DNA from: Pedobacter sp. ISL-64
GTDB taxonomy: Bacteria; Bacteroidota; Bacteroidia; Sphingobacteriales; Sphingobacteriaceae
Length of the DNA: 32,952 nucleotides
Direction: 5' to 3'
Assembly (NCBI RefSeq): GCF_018613605.1
Contig: NZ_JAGGPU010000029.1
Coordinates: 1 to 32,952 of the forward strand
Positions 16,053 through 23,750 of the stretch are shown here, piece after piece (within the stretch, counting starts at the first letter, position 1; each line of letters starts with the position of its first letter). The notes beneath the pieces are model-generated. The model did no database searches. It was given only the letters and a program-made list of their open reading frames with translations, and was not told the DNA's origin. Position numbers and translations under genes: made by a program.

Positions 16053-17105
16053 TTATTTGATGTCGTTTAGATAGATAGAGAGTTTGTCATTTCCGATTTG
16101 CACTGTTTCCTGCAGATTTCCATTAATGTTTGGAGAAGAAACCCCATCGCTCCAGCTGGTAGATGAAGTAAAAATACGTGCTTCATCCCATAGGTTGGTA
16201 TTTAAAAATTGATTTAAAATATTGGCGCCGCCCTCAATAATTACCGATTGTATATCCATCAGGTAAAGCTGAAAGGCGATTTTTTGGGCTAAATAAAAGT
16301 GCATATCTTCCATCTGGATATAATGGATATTCTCAATAACATCAGTTTTAACCTCATTAAAGATAATGGTTTTGGCTGCTGCATTGAAGATATGGTTCGT
16401 TATTGGCACCTGAAGGTTCTTATCTATTACCAAACGGATTGGATTTTTACCTGTCCATTCCCGAGCGGTTAATTGCGGATTATCCATAATGGCAGTTTGC
16501 TTGCCGATCAGGATTGCATCTTCTTCGCTACGCCATTGATGCGCCAAACGTTTGGCCAAAGCGCCACTGATCCATTTCTGGTGACCATCCTTTGTTGCGA
16601 AATAACCATTTGCGGTTTCGGCCCATTTTAAAATGATATATGGTCTTTGTTTTTCTATCCTGGTAAAAAATCTTCTATTGAAATAGCGGCATTCATCATC
16701 TAAAATTCCACTCACCACTTCAATTCCTGCATTTTTGAGTTTCTCAATACCTTTGCCATCAACCCCTGAAAAAGGGTCTCTATTGCCAATCACTACTTTC
16801 TTTAGCTGATGTTTTACCAATAAATCAGCACAGGGAGGCGTTTTGCCAAAATGCGCGCATGGCTCTAGGTTAACGTATGCAGTAGCCTGTTTCAAGAGAT
16901 TTTCGGCCTCATCACCGTGTTTATCAAAAACAGCTTTAACGGCATTGGGTTCGGCATGCGATTTTCCATATTCCTGATGATATCCTTCTCCAATAATTTT
17001 GCCGTCTACAACGATAACACAGCCAACCATCGGGTTCGGACTAACATTCCCTAAAGCTAACGCTGCCAGGTCAAGACAACGTTTTATATAAAATTCATCG
17101 CTCAT
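16053..17105 (-). CDS. ribD: Riboflavin biosynthesis deaminase/reductase
   Basis: Bifunctional enzyme for the second and third steps of riboflavin synthesis: deamination of the pyrimidine ring and NADPH reduction of the ribosyl side chain. It has 350 residues. The N-terminal deaminase domain has SPNPMVGCV, then HAE (His50, Glu52), EPCAHFGKTPPC with zinc ligands Cys83 and Cys92. The C-terminal domain, from about 150, is a DHFR-like reductase (PYIILKWAETANGYFA, SEEDAILIGKQTAIMDNPQLT, SVIIEGGANILNQF). Its last part is less conserved. It is not clustered with other rib genes and there is no FMN riboswitch in the 80-base gap to prmC. A perfect -7 box ends 6 bases before the ATG. Confidence 0.96.
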   Translation of the reverse strand: MSDEFYIKRCLDLAALALGNVSPNPMVGCVIVVDGKIIGEGYHQEYGKSHAEPNAVKAVFDKHGDEAENLLKQATAYVNLEPCAHFGKTPPCADLLVKHQLKKVVIGNRDPFSGVDGKGIEKLKNAGIEVVSGILDDECRYFNRRFFTRIEKQRPYIILKWAETANGYFATKDGHQKWISGALAKRLAHQWRSEEDAILIGKQTAIMDNPQLTAREWTGKNPIRLVIDKNLQVPITNHIFNAAAKTIIFNEVKTDVIENIHYIQMEDMHFYLAQKIAFQLYLMDIQSVIIEGGANILNQFLNTNLWDEARIFTSSTSWSDGVSSPNINGNLQETVQIGNDKLSIYLNDIK

Positions 17106-17110
17106 TAGGG

Positions 17111-17118
17111 CAAAAGTA
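17111..17118 (-). promoter_or_regulatory. -7 promoter box of ribD
   Basis: The minus strand reads TACTTTTG, a perfect TAnnTTTG, followed by CCCTA and then the ribD ATG. With the spacing seen at ffs, transcription would begin at the start codon itself. No good TTTG lies at the usual distance. The nearest is 24 bases upstream (17143-17146). Confidence 0.6.
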
Positions 17119-17172
17119 GTAAAAAAAGAGTCATGGCCTTATCAAAAGAGAGCTGTTATCATCCCAATTAAG

Positions 17173-17180
17173 TAATTTTG
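17173..17180 (+). promoter_or_regulatory. -7 promoter box of prmC
   Basis: TAATTTTG, a perfect TAnnTTTG, is followed by TAAAT and then the prmC ATG. This mirrors ribD on the other strand and again predicts a leaderless mRNA. I see no clear -33 element. Confidence 0.6.
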
Positions 17181-17185
17181 TAAAT

Positions 17186-18073
17186 ATGAAGATAGGAGAA
17201 TTAGCGGCGCATTACGAACTCGAACTTGAGCCTTTATACGACAGTAATGAAGCAAAAGCATTATTTAGTATTGCTGCCGAGCAAGTTTTGGCTTTATCTT
17301 CAGCTAAATTGATCATGCAAAAAGATATTGATATCAGCTTTATCAATATGCGGAAACTTTTGAGCATTCTCAACGATTTGCAGATCGGAAAACCCATTCA
17401 ACATATTTTGGAAGAAGCCCATTTTTACGGTGCTGTGTTTAAAGTTAACGAACAAGTGCTTATCCCGAGGCCAGAAACAGAAGAACTGGTAGATTGGATC
17501 ATTTCAGATAACAGTCCGCAATTTTCAGTTAATACCAACCATAAAATCAGTATTCTTGACATTGGAACCGGCTCTGGATGCATTCCCATCACACTTAAAA
17601 AACATTTACCAAAAGCTGAAGTAGCTACATTGGACGTCTCTGCTAATGCCATTACAGTAGCCAAAGAAAATGCAGAACAGATCAATGTGAGGATTAAATT
17701 TATTGAAGCAGACATTTTGACTTTCAAATCTGAAGAGAAGTTTGATATCATCGTAAGTAACCCACCTTATATCAGAGATTTAGAGAAAGCGGATATGCAT
17801 AATAATGTGTTGGTGTACGAACCACATTTAGCATTATTTGTTCGTGATGAAAACCCATTAATATTTTATAAAACTATTGCTGATTTTGCAAGAACAAACC
17901 TAAAAACCAACGGGCGACTTTATTTTGAAATCAACGAATATTTAGGTAACGAAACAATTGAAATGTTAGCTGCTAAAGGCTTTATTAATATTGAGTTAAG
18001 ACAAGATATGCAAGGCAAAGACAGGATGGTGAGGGCAGTAAGTCCGATGTCAGCGGTCGGGGATCAGAAGTAA
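17186..18073 (+). CDS. prmC: Peptide chain release factor N5-glutamine methyltransferase
   Basis: Methylates the glutamine of the GGQ motif in release factors RF1 and RF2, which raises termination efficiency. It has 295 residues. The N-terminal helical domain (1-85) docks the release factor. IPRPETEELV at 103-112 precedes the SAM-binding motif DIGTGSGCIPI at 125-135, and VSNPPYI (catalytic NPPY at 192-195) binds the target glutamine. The C-terminal FEINEYLG is typical. It stands alone and is divergent from ribD, 80 bases away. The last seven or so residues (SAVGDQK) run past the usual end of the family and into repeat-like DNA. Confidence 0.96.
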   Translation: MKIGELAAHYELELEPLYDSNEAKALFSIAAEQVLALSSAKLIMQKDIDISFINMRKLLSILNDLQIGKPIQHILEEAHFYGAVFKVNEQVLIPRPETEELVDWIISDNSPQFSVNTNHKISILDIGTGSGCIPITLKKHLPKAEVATLDVSANAITVAKENAEQINVRIKFIEADILTFKSEEKFDIIVSNPPYIRDLEKADMHNNVLVYEPHLALFVRDENPLIFYKTIADFARTNLKTNGRLYFEINEYLGNETIEMLAAKGFINIELRQDMQGKDRMVRAVSPMSAVGDQK

Positions 18074-18084
18074 CTAATAACATG

Positions 18085-18122
18085 GTTTCTCCATTCGTCC
18101 TCCTGAACTTGTTTCAGGATCT
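18085..18122. repeat. CTGAACTTGTTTCAG repeat, copy at prmC 3' side
   Basis: TCCTGAA (18101-18107) pairs with TTCAGGA (18113-18119). The 15-mer CTGAACTTGTTTCAG at 18103-18117 recurs exactly at 31265-31279. The left flank TTTCTCCATTC matches an arm of the larger element at 19634, so the two repeat types are related. Confidence 0.7.
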
Positions 18123-18199
18123 ATAATTAAAGGGATATAGCATGGCGGGTTACGTTGAAGATGCTTTGGTCTTTTAACTTTAGCCTTTCTGCTCTTCTG

Positions 18200-19099
18200 T
18201 TAAGCCCTCGGATGAAACTGCGTAATTACCTCTCTTAAATAATCTCTATCAATGTGCGTATAAATTTCTGTAGTGGTAATGCTCGAATGGCCAAGCATTT
18301 CCTGTACGGCACGCAAATCGGCACCACCTTCAATTAAATGTGTGGCGAAGGAATGCCTTAACGTATGTGGACTGATTGTTTTCTTTAATCCGGTAGATAT
18401 AGCCAGGTTTTTAATCAGGTTAAAAATCGAAATACGCGAAAGTTTAGCGCCAAAACGGTTTAAAAAGATAAAATCTTCATGCCCTTTTTTAATATTAGCA
18501 TGTACACGTACTTCATTGATGTAAATATCGAGAAGTTTTAAGGCTACGCTTCCAATGGGCACTAAACGTTCTTTATTTCCTTTTCCAATTACTTTTATAA
18601 ATTCGATCTGTGGGAAAACATTTGAGATCCTTAGTTCGGTTAATTCAGTTACACGCAAGCCGCAGCCGTATAACACTTCCATAATAGCTTTATTACGCAT
18701 GCCTTCAGGCTTTGAAGCATCTATGGCAGAAATAAGTTCATTAATCTCGTATATATTCAAAGTATCTGGTAATTTTCTGCTGAGTTTTGGTGCTTCGAGC
18801 AATGCTGTTGGATCAGTTGAAATTACATCTTCGAGCATTAAATAGGCAAAGAAAGCTTTTAATCCTGATATTACCCGGGCTTGTGTACTGGCTTGCATAC
18901 CCAGTTCATTCAACCAAGAGATAAATGATTTTAGATCAATGATGGTAATTTCAGTTAGTTTAGGCTCGACGTTTAAAAATTGAAAATACTGGATCAATTT
19001 ATCAATATCACTCAGGTAGGCATCAACAGAATTACCAGATAACGACCGCTCTAACTTTAAATACGATTTAAATCCTTTAATATATGATGGCCAAAGCAT
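18200..19099 (-). CDS. xerD: Tyrosine recombinase, XerD type
   Basis: Site-specific recombinase of the Xer group, which resolves chromosome dimers at dif. It has 299 residues, normal length. The N-terminal SAM-like DNA-binding domain is about 1-95. The catalytic domain has the full active site: Arg149 (CGLRVTEL), Lys173 (GKGNKERLVPI), His245 and Arg248 (HTLRHSFATHL), His271 (LGHSSITTTEIY) and the nucleophile Tyr280. Sequence and position as a single gene away from mobile DNA favour the housekeeping XerD over a phage integrase. Whether a XerC partner exists cannot be seen here. No dif-like site was recognised in the window. The start is 49 bases from the aroQ start on the other strand. Confidence 0.92.
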   Translation of the reverse strand: MLWPSYIKGFKSYLKLERSLSGNSVDAYLSDIDKLIQYFQFLNVEPKLTEITIIDLKSFISWLNELGMQASTQARVISGLKAFFAYLMLEDVISTDPTALLEAPKLSRKLPDTLNIYEINELISAIDASKPEGMRNKAIMEVLYGCGLRVTELTELRISNVFPQIEFIKVIGKGNKERLVPIGSVALKLLDIYINEVRVHANIKKGHEDFIFLNRFGAKLSRISIFNLIKNLAISTGLKKTISPHTLRHSFATHLIEGGADLRAVQEMLGHSSITTTEIYTHIDRDYLREVITQFHPRA

Positions 19100-19148
19100 G
19101 CTTTTATTTGAGATTTTTTATAACATTGCAACGTTACAACATTATATT

Positions 19149-19565
19149 ATGAAAATACAAATTATTAACGGCCCAAACTTAAACTTATTAGGTGTACGCG
19201 AGCCATCTATTTACGGAAACACCAGTATTGAAGATTATATTAAAGAATTAAAAACGGTTTATCGGGATATAGAAATTGAATACTATCAGAGTAACGTTGA
19301 GGGCGAAATTATTAATAAATTGCATGAAGTTGGTTTTAGTTATGATGGGGTAGTGCTTAATGTAGGAGGTTACACCCATACTTCCGTTGCTATTGCTGAT
19401 GCGATTGCAGCCATTAAAACCCCTGTGGTCGAGGTGCACATATCTAATATTTATGCCCGCGAAGAATATCGTCATGTCTCTTTAACCGGTAAAAACTGTC
19501 AAGGTGTTTTAACTGGCTTTGGCATAAAAGGTTATCGTTTAGCTATTGAAAGTTTGTTGATTTAA
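19149..19565 (+). CDS. aroQ: Type II 3-dehydroquinate dehydratase
   Basis: Converts 3-dehydroquinate to 3-dehydroshikimate, the third step of the shikimate pathway, as a dodecameric cytoplasmic enzyme. I start it at the ATG at 19149 (138 residues), because family members begin KIQIINGPNLNLLG. An in-frame ATG at 19098 would add 17 unmatched residues and overlap xerD. Motifs: NGPNLNLLGVREPSIYG with the catalytic Tyr22, SNVEGEIIN, and HISNIYAREEYRH with the catalytic His97. The usual NPGAYTHTS substrate loop reads NVGGYTHTS here, a mild variant. Transcribed alone. Confidence 0.95.
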   Translation: MKIQIINGPNLNLLGVREPSIYGNTSIEDYIKELKTVYRDIEIEYYQSNVEGEIINKLHEVGFSYDGVVLNVGGYTHTSVAIADAIAAIKTPVVEVHISNIYAREEYRHVSLTGKNCQGVLTGFGIKGYRLAIESLLI

Positions 19566-19581
19566 TCTACTCATATTACCT

Positions 19582-19605
19582 CTGTCAGATGGCAACATCT
19601 GACAG
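19582..19605. repeat. TGTCAGATG hairpin, copy 2
   Basis: Perfect 10-bp stem CTGTCAGATG / CATCTGACAG with loop GCAA, 17 bases past the aroQ stop. It is the same family as the hairpin at 13606. Confidence 0.85.
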
Positions 19606-19633
19606 GACTCCAGATCAAAAGAAATTCCGCGAT

Positions 19634-19744
19634 CGTCATTTCGAGCGGAGTGCAACGCAGTCGAGAAATCTATAACGGCTAATTAAAAAGATTTCTCCAT
19701 TCCCGCTACCGATGAAAAATCGGTGAGCTTCAGTCGAAATGACG
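19634..19744. repeat. Nested inverted-repeat element CGTCATTTCGA, copy 1
   Basis: Outer arms CGTCATTTCGA / TCGAAATGACG (19634-19644 with 19734-19744) and inner arms GAGAAATCT / AGATTTCTC (19663-19671 with 19689-19697) make a two-storey hairpin. The right arm holds an extra small hairpin ACCGAT...ATCGGT that is absent from the copy at 23452. The element ends 9 bases before the glycosyltransferase stop codon. Confidence 0.85.
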
Positions 19745-19752
19745 CAAGGTTC

Positions 19753-20766
19753 TTACTTCAAGTTCGAAAAACATTTGATTTTCTTAATAAAAAACGCCCA
19801 AACAACGCTATTGTTATATACTCCAGCATGTTGGCTATATGCTTTTTGAACGGCTTTCCGCTTTTTGTTCGTTTTTGAAAGCGATCTAAGAAAATGCCAG
19901 TGACCTTTGCTCACTGCCATGGTGAATTTAGGCTTTCCCGTTAGCAAAAAGTGCCACCATGCAATAAAATCTATAAACATCCTGATCGTAATTCGGAAAA
20001 TGGCATCATTGGCAGGTAGGTTTTTCTGCATGATGATGAGGTTGTTTCTGAAATTAAGATAAGTTTTAAAAGGATTCTCTGTCTGCAAAGTTCCACCGCC
20101 TACATGGTAAACTTCGGCATCCGGACAGTACATAATTTTATAATTCAGGTTTTTTAAACGCCAGCACAGATCTATCTCCTCCATATGAGCAAAAAGATCG
20201 GCATCTAAACCACCCGCTTCTTGCCAACATTTACTTTTAATAAAAAATGCAGCTCCACTGGCCCAAAAAACTTCTGTTTTATCATTGTACTGGTCATTGT
20301 CAAACTCATACACATTAAACAGTCTCCCACGGCAGAAAGGAAAAGAATAGATGTCTAGATAACCTCCGGCAGCACCCGCATACTCGAATTGTTTCTTGTT
20401 TAACTGCCACTTAATTTTAGGTTGTGCTGCCGCAATCTGTGCATCGCTTTCCATTAAATCGATCACCGGCTTTATCCAATTGGGAGTTACCTCTACATCC
20501 GAATTGAGCAGGATAAAATAATCGGCCTCAACACGTTCTAAAACCTTGTTGTAGCCTCCTGCAAAACCGTAATTCTGGTCGTTCTGGATAATTTTAACGC
20601 TAGGAAAGTTTTCTTGTAAAAACAAAACTGAATCATCGGTGGAGGCATTATCGCCCACAACAATTTGCAGATTATCATACTCAGAAAGCAAAATTTCAGG
20701 TAAAAACTGCTGTAAATATGCTTTTCCATTCCAGTTTAAAATTACAACGGCTACTGATGGGTTCAT
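19753..20766 (-). CDS. Glycosyltransferase family 2
   Basis: A 337-residue GT-A fold transferase that moves a sugar from a nucleotide-sugar donor, probably to a surface glycan or lipid carrier. The start VAVVILNWNGK is the family's first strand. Asp39 in GDNASTDDS and the metal-binding NSDVE (Asp90-Glu92, the DXD equivalent) are in place, and AHMEEIDLCWRLK is the ED-type motif of rhamnosyltransferase-like (WbbL) members. The C-terminus has basic and amphipathic stretches (FKTYLNFRNNLI, FIDFIAWWHFLL) that could attach to the inner membrane. The sugar and acceptor are unknown. It starts 5 bases after the acyltransferase stop, so the two are one operon. Confidence 0.9.
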   Translation of the reverse strand: MNPSVAVVILNWNGKAYLQQFLPEILLSEYDNLQIVVGDNASTDDSVLFLQENFPSVKIIQNDQNYGFAGGYNKVLERVEADYFILLNSDVEVTPNWIKPVIDLMESDAQIAAAQPKIKWQLNKKQFEYAGAAGGYLDIYSFPFCRGRLFNVYEFDNDQYNDKTEVFWASGAAFFIKSKCWQEAGGLDADLFAHMEEIDLCWRLKNLNYKIMYCPDAEVYHVGGGTLQTENPFKTYLNFRNNLIIMQKNLPANDAIFRITIRMFIDFIAWWHFLLTGKPKFTMAVSKGHWHFLRSLSKTNKKRKAVQKAYSQHAGVYNNSVVWAFFIKKIKCFSNLK

Positions 20767-20771
20767 TCTTT

Positions 20772-21644
20772 TTATTCGGGTTTAAATTTCCAGCGTTTAT
20801 GGCTCCAAAGCCAATATTGAGGCTGTTCTTTGATAATATTTTCTAAAAACTTAAAGTGCAGATTCGTAATCGCAAACTCATCCATGTTAGCCGGATCGAG
20901 GCACATGGGCAAAACTTCTACATGATAATAACCTTTTTTTACTACACTGACTTTAAAGTAATATATCGGTCTTTTAGTAGATTTTGCTATTTTTTCTACA
21001 CCCAAAAGCGCGGCAGTTTGTTGGTGTAAAAAATCTACAAAGTATTTGGTTTCTTCTCTTGTAGGAGATTGATCGCTTGCAAAACACAAAAGCGTAGGCT
21101 CATTTTTATAGGTGGCCATACCTCGTAAAGTTTGTCGCATGGCAATGAAAACATTACCATATTTTGTACGCATACAATCAAACCAGGTTTCAAAAATTTT
21201 ATTTTTGATGGGTTTAAAAATCACCATGGTTTTGGCAGAAATACTAAGTCCCAAAGCTAAAGTGCCCAATTCCCAGTTACCATAATGGCCTGTACAGGCA
21301 AGTACACTTTCTCCAGCCTTAAAATGAGCTTCTACTTGTTCCAAACCAGTAAATTTTACCCTTTTTAGCGTTTCTGCTTTTGAAATGCTGCTCATTTTAA
21401 TAATTTCGAAAATAAGTTCAGCCAGATACAGGAAGAATTTTTTCTCAATAACCTTAATTTCAGCTAAAGATTTTTCGGGAAAAGAGTGGGTTAAATTCTG
21501 CCTGACAACTTTTTTTCTATAGCCTATTACGTAATAAAGCAGATAATATAGTAATCTTGCAAAAAAAAAGAGCAAAGATAAAGGCAGCAGCGATAACAGG
21601 TATAAAAAAAATACGCCAACGTGCGCAATCCCTCTTTTAATCAT
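20772..21644 (-). CDS. Lysophospholipid / lipid A acyltransferase (LpxL/HtrB-like)
   Basis: A 290-residue inner-membrane acyltransferase of the LpxL family, which adds late acyl chains to lipid A or related lipids from acyl-ACP. A hydrophobic N-terminal segment (about 10-42) anchors it. The catalytic H-X4-E motif is HYGNWE at 120-125. SDQSP and FVDF in the middle of the protein are also typical. The end, QYWLWSHKRWKFKPE, is the usual YLWLHRRWK-like tail. In Bacteroidota lipid A is usually penta-acylated, so a late acyltransferase is expected, but the exact substrate is not shown. It is first in a two-gene operon with the glycosyltransferase, a sensible pair for the outer-membrane lipid layer. 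Confidence 0.9.
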   Translation of the reverse strand: MIKRGIAHVGVFFLYLLSLLPLSLLFFFARLLYYLLYYVIGYRKKVVRQNLTHSFPEKSLAEIKVIEKKFFLYLAELIFEIIKMSSISKAETLKRVKFTGLEQVEAHFKAGESVLACTGHYGNWELGTLALGLSISAKTMVIFKPIKNKIFETWFDCMRTKYGNVFIAMRQTLRGMATYKNEPTLLCFASDQSPTREETKYFVDFLHQQTAALLGVEKIAKSTKRPIYYFKVSVVKKGYYHVEVLPMCLDPANMDEFAITNLHFKFLENIIKEQPQYWLWSHKRWKFKPE

Positions 21645-21666
21645 TATTTTTAAAACGTTTCAACTA

Positions 21667-21674
21667 CAAACATA
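21667..21674 (-). promoter_or_regulatory. -7 promoter box of the acyltransferase operon
   Basis: The minus strand reads TATGTTTG, a perfect TAnnTTTG, giving a leader of about 17 bases before the ATG at 21644. The opposite strand at 21673-21680 reads TAAATTTT, a near match that may serve the WbqC gene, so the two divergent promoters would overlap. Confidence 0.5.
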
Positions 21675-21683
21675 AATTTTCAA

Positions 21684-22295
21684 ATGCAGAATACAGCTAT
21701 ACTTCCATTATTTTATCTTCCACCAGTAGGCTATTTTAGTTTATTACAAAAGCTGGAGGTAGATTTTTTAATCGAAAAACATGAACATTTAGCGAAGCAA
21801 ACTTACCGCAACAGGGCCAGTATTTATTCTCCAAACGGAAAACTCGATATTACCGTTCCTGTGGTTAAAGGTTCAAAAACACACACGCAAATGAAGGATG
21901 TGCGGATTAGTTATGACTTTAAATGGCAACGTTTACATTGGCTGAGCTTAGAAAGTTGCTATAGAAGTTCGGCCTATTTTGAGTTTTATGAAGATGAACT
22001 TTCACGGTTTTATAATCAAAAATTTGAATTTCTTTTCGATTATAACCTCGAATTGGTAGAATGGCTCTCCAAAAAGTTAAAGCTCAATAAAAACTTCGAA
22101 GTTACCACCGAATATTTTGATGATATTGCTCCTGAGCTGGATTTCCGTACCATTATGAATCCTAAAAAAGAGGACGATATTGTAAAAAATAAGCCATATT
22201 ATCAGGTTTTTGAAGATAGACATCAATTTTTGCCCAACTTAAGTATTGTTGATTTGTTGTTTAACCAGGGTCCGCAAGCCCGGCTATATTTATAA
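21684..22295 (+). CDS. WbqC family protein
   Basis: A 203-residue protein of the WbqC-like family, named after a gene in an O-antigen cluster and without known biochemistry. Seen: the start ILPLFYLPPVGYFSLLQKL, the conserved YRNRASIYSPNGKLDITVPV segment, and WQRLHWLSLESCYRSSAYFE, all typical. The protein is soluble with no signal peptide. In Bacteroidota it is widespread and often found outside O-antigen loci. Its start is 39 bases from that of the acyltransferase operon on the other strand, and corA follows 3 bases after its stop, so corA and this gene share a transcript. Confidence 0.85.
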   Translation: MQNTAILPLFYLPPVGYFSLLQKLEVDFLIEKHEHLAKQTYRNRASIYSPNGKLDITVPVVKGSKTHTQMKDVRISYDFKWQRLHWLSLESCYRSSAYFEFYEDELSRFYNQKFEFLFDYNLELVEWLSKKLKLNKNFEVTTEYFDDIAPELDFRTIMNPKKEDDIVKNKPYYQVFEDRHQFLPNLSIVDLLFNQGPQARLYL

Positions 22296-22298
22296 AGT

Positions 22299-23420
22299 AT
22301 GGGAAAAAACAAGCCGCGTAACCGCCATAAGCACTATAAAGTTCCAACCCCGGGTACCAGTCCGGGTTTATACACTATTGATGAAAATGCATTAAAACCA
22401 ATTATTGTACTTCATATTTATAACGATAAAAGTTATAAAAAAGTGGAATTGGAGAATATCAATAATATTGATAAACTGATTGAAAATAAAGATTTCTGCT
22501 ATTGGTTTGACATTAAAGGATTAGCAGATCCTAATATATTCGAAACACTTTATTCAAAATTAGGTATCAGCAGGCTTGTATTGGAAGATATTACCAGTTC
22601 TTACCAGCGCCCCAAGCTGGATGAATATGATAATGACAAGTACATTTTTGCAGTGAGCAGGCATCTGTTTTTAAATGAGGAGAATATTTTAAATAATGAT
22701 CAGGTTTCTTTTATCCTGTCAGAACGCACATTGATTACCTTTCAGGAAACTTATGCCGATTGTTTTGAGCCCGTAAGAAAACGTTTGGAGATAGGAAAGG
22801 GAAACATTCGTATTGGTGGTATTAGCTACCTGATGTATGCCATTATGGATGTGATAGTGGATAATTATTTTTCCTTGTTAAATTTTTGGGGTGAAGAACT
22901 GGATGCTATTGAAGACCGTTTATATGATCATCCTGACAGGAGGATCATGTACGATACACAGGCGATTAAAAGGTCATTGATCATGATCCGAAAAGTAGCC
23001 TGGCCGGAGCGGGATAAACTGAATGATATTATCCGTACCGATAGTCCGTTAATATCAGATCTCACCAAAACCTACATGAAGGATGCCTACGATCATTGTA
23101 TCCAGATCATTGATTTTATCGAATCATTAAAAGAGATTGCTTCAGCCAATATTGATATGAATTTATCCATTATCAGTAACCGGATGAACGAGATCATGAA
23201 GGTTTTGACCATCATTTCTTCCATATTTATTCCATTAACCTTTATTGCAGGTATTTACGGGATGAATTTTAGTAGGGAAGACCCTACAACCGGAAAGATA
23301 CTAAAAGAAAATATGCCCGAATTATACGCCGAACATGGTTATTTGTACACCTGGATTGTAATGGCTATAATAGCAATTTTGCAGGTGATTTATTTTTGGC
23401 GCAAAGGTTGGTTTAAATAG
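22299..23420 (+). CDS. corA: Magnesium/cobalt transporter CorA
   Basis: A pentameric inner-membrane channel for Mg2+. It has 373 residues: a large cytoplasmic N-terminal part (to about 305) with a long stalk helix, then two membrane helices at the C-terminus (ISSIFIPLTFIAGIYGMNF and TWIVMAIIAILQVIYFW). The signature YGMNF ends the first helix. The periplasmic loop is longer than normal: 14 residues lie between GMNF and MPEL, where two are usual. It starts 3 bases after the WbqC gene and is followed by the second copy of the nested repeat and then mgtE. Confidence 0.95.
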   Translation: MGKNKPRNRHKHYKVPTPGTSPGLYTIDENALKPIIVLHIYNDKSYKKVELENINNIDKLIENKDFCYWFDIKGLADPNIFETLYSKLGISRLVLEDITSSYQRPKLDEYDNDKYIFAVSRHLFLNEENILNNDQVSFILSERTLITFQETYADCFEPVRKRLEIGKGNIRIGGISYLMYAIMDVIVDNYFSLLNFWGEELDAIEDRLYDHPDRRIMYDTQAIKRSLIMIRKVAWPERDKLNDIIRTDSPLISDLTKTYMKDAYDHCIQIIDFIESLKEIASANIDMNLSIISNRMNEIMKVLTIISSIFIPLTFIAGIYGMNFSREDPTTGKILKENMPELYAEHGYLYTWIVMAIIAILQVIYFWRKGWFK

Positions 23421-23451
23421 TGTTTGACATAAAAAATTTCGATATACAAAT

Positions 23452-23530
23452 CGTCATCTCGACTGAAGCGAAATGGAGAGATCTACCTAGACAGATTTCT
23501 CGGCTGCGTTGCCCTGCGCTCGAAATGACG
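23452..23530. repeat. Nested inverted-repeat element CGTCATTTCGA, copy 2
   Basis: Outer arms CGTCATCTCGA / TCGAAATGACG and inner arms GAGAGATCT / AGATTTCTC. It lies in opposite orientation to the copy at 19634 and lacks the extra small hairpin found there. Confidence 0.85.
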
Positions 23531-23750
23531 GTAACTAGAAGTAAGTTTTAGGCCTAAATTTCTCTACTATTTGTTGTTTTTTAAAAATAAATTAATCCAC
23601 AAAATAACTATGTTAGTAGGCAAATTATTTGACTCTAAATGAATAATTACTATTCAGTAGGATAAATAAAAAGATTAGAATAAATTTGGATAGGTTCTAA
23701 AATCAATTTTTAATATTTGTAGCTTTAGGGCGTTTTTGGTTAGGTTATAG
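23531..23750 (+). promoter_or_regulatory. AT-rich upstream region of mgtE
   Basis: About 220 AT-rich bases follow the repeat. I see no consensus promoter (the nearest is TAATATTTG at 23711-23719, one base too long) and no recognisable magnesium riboswitch. Confidence 0.3.

Noticed and set aside
19098..19148. N-terminal extension of aroQ
   Set aside because: The 17 extra residues match nothing in the family and would overlap xerD. The ATG at 19149 gives the standard start.
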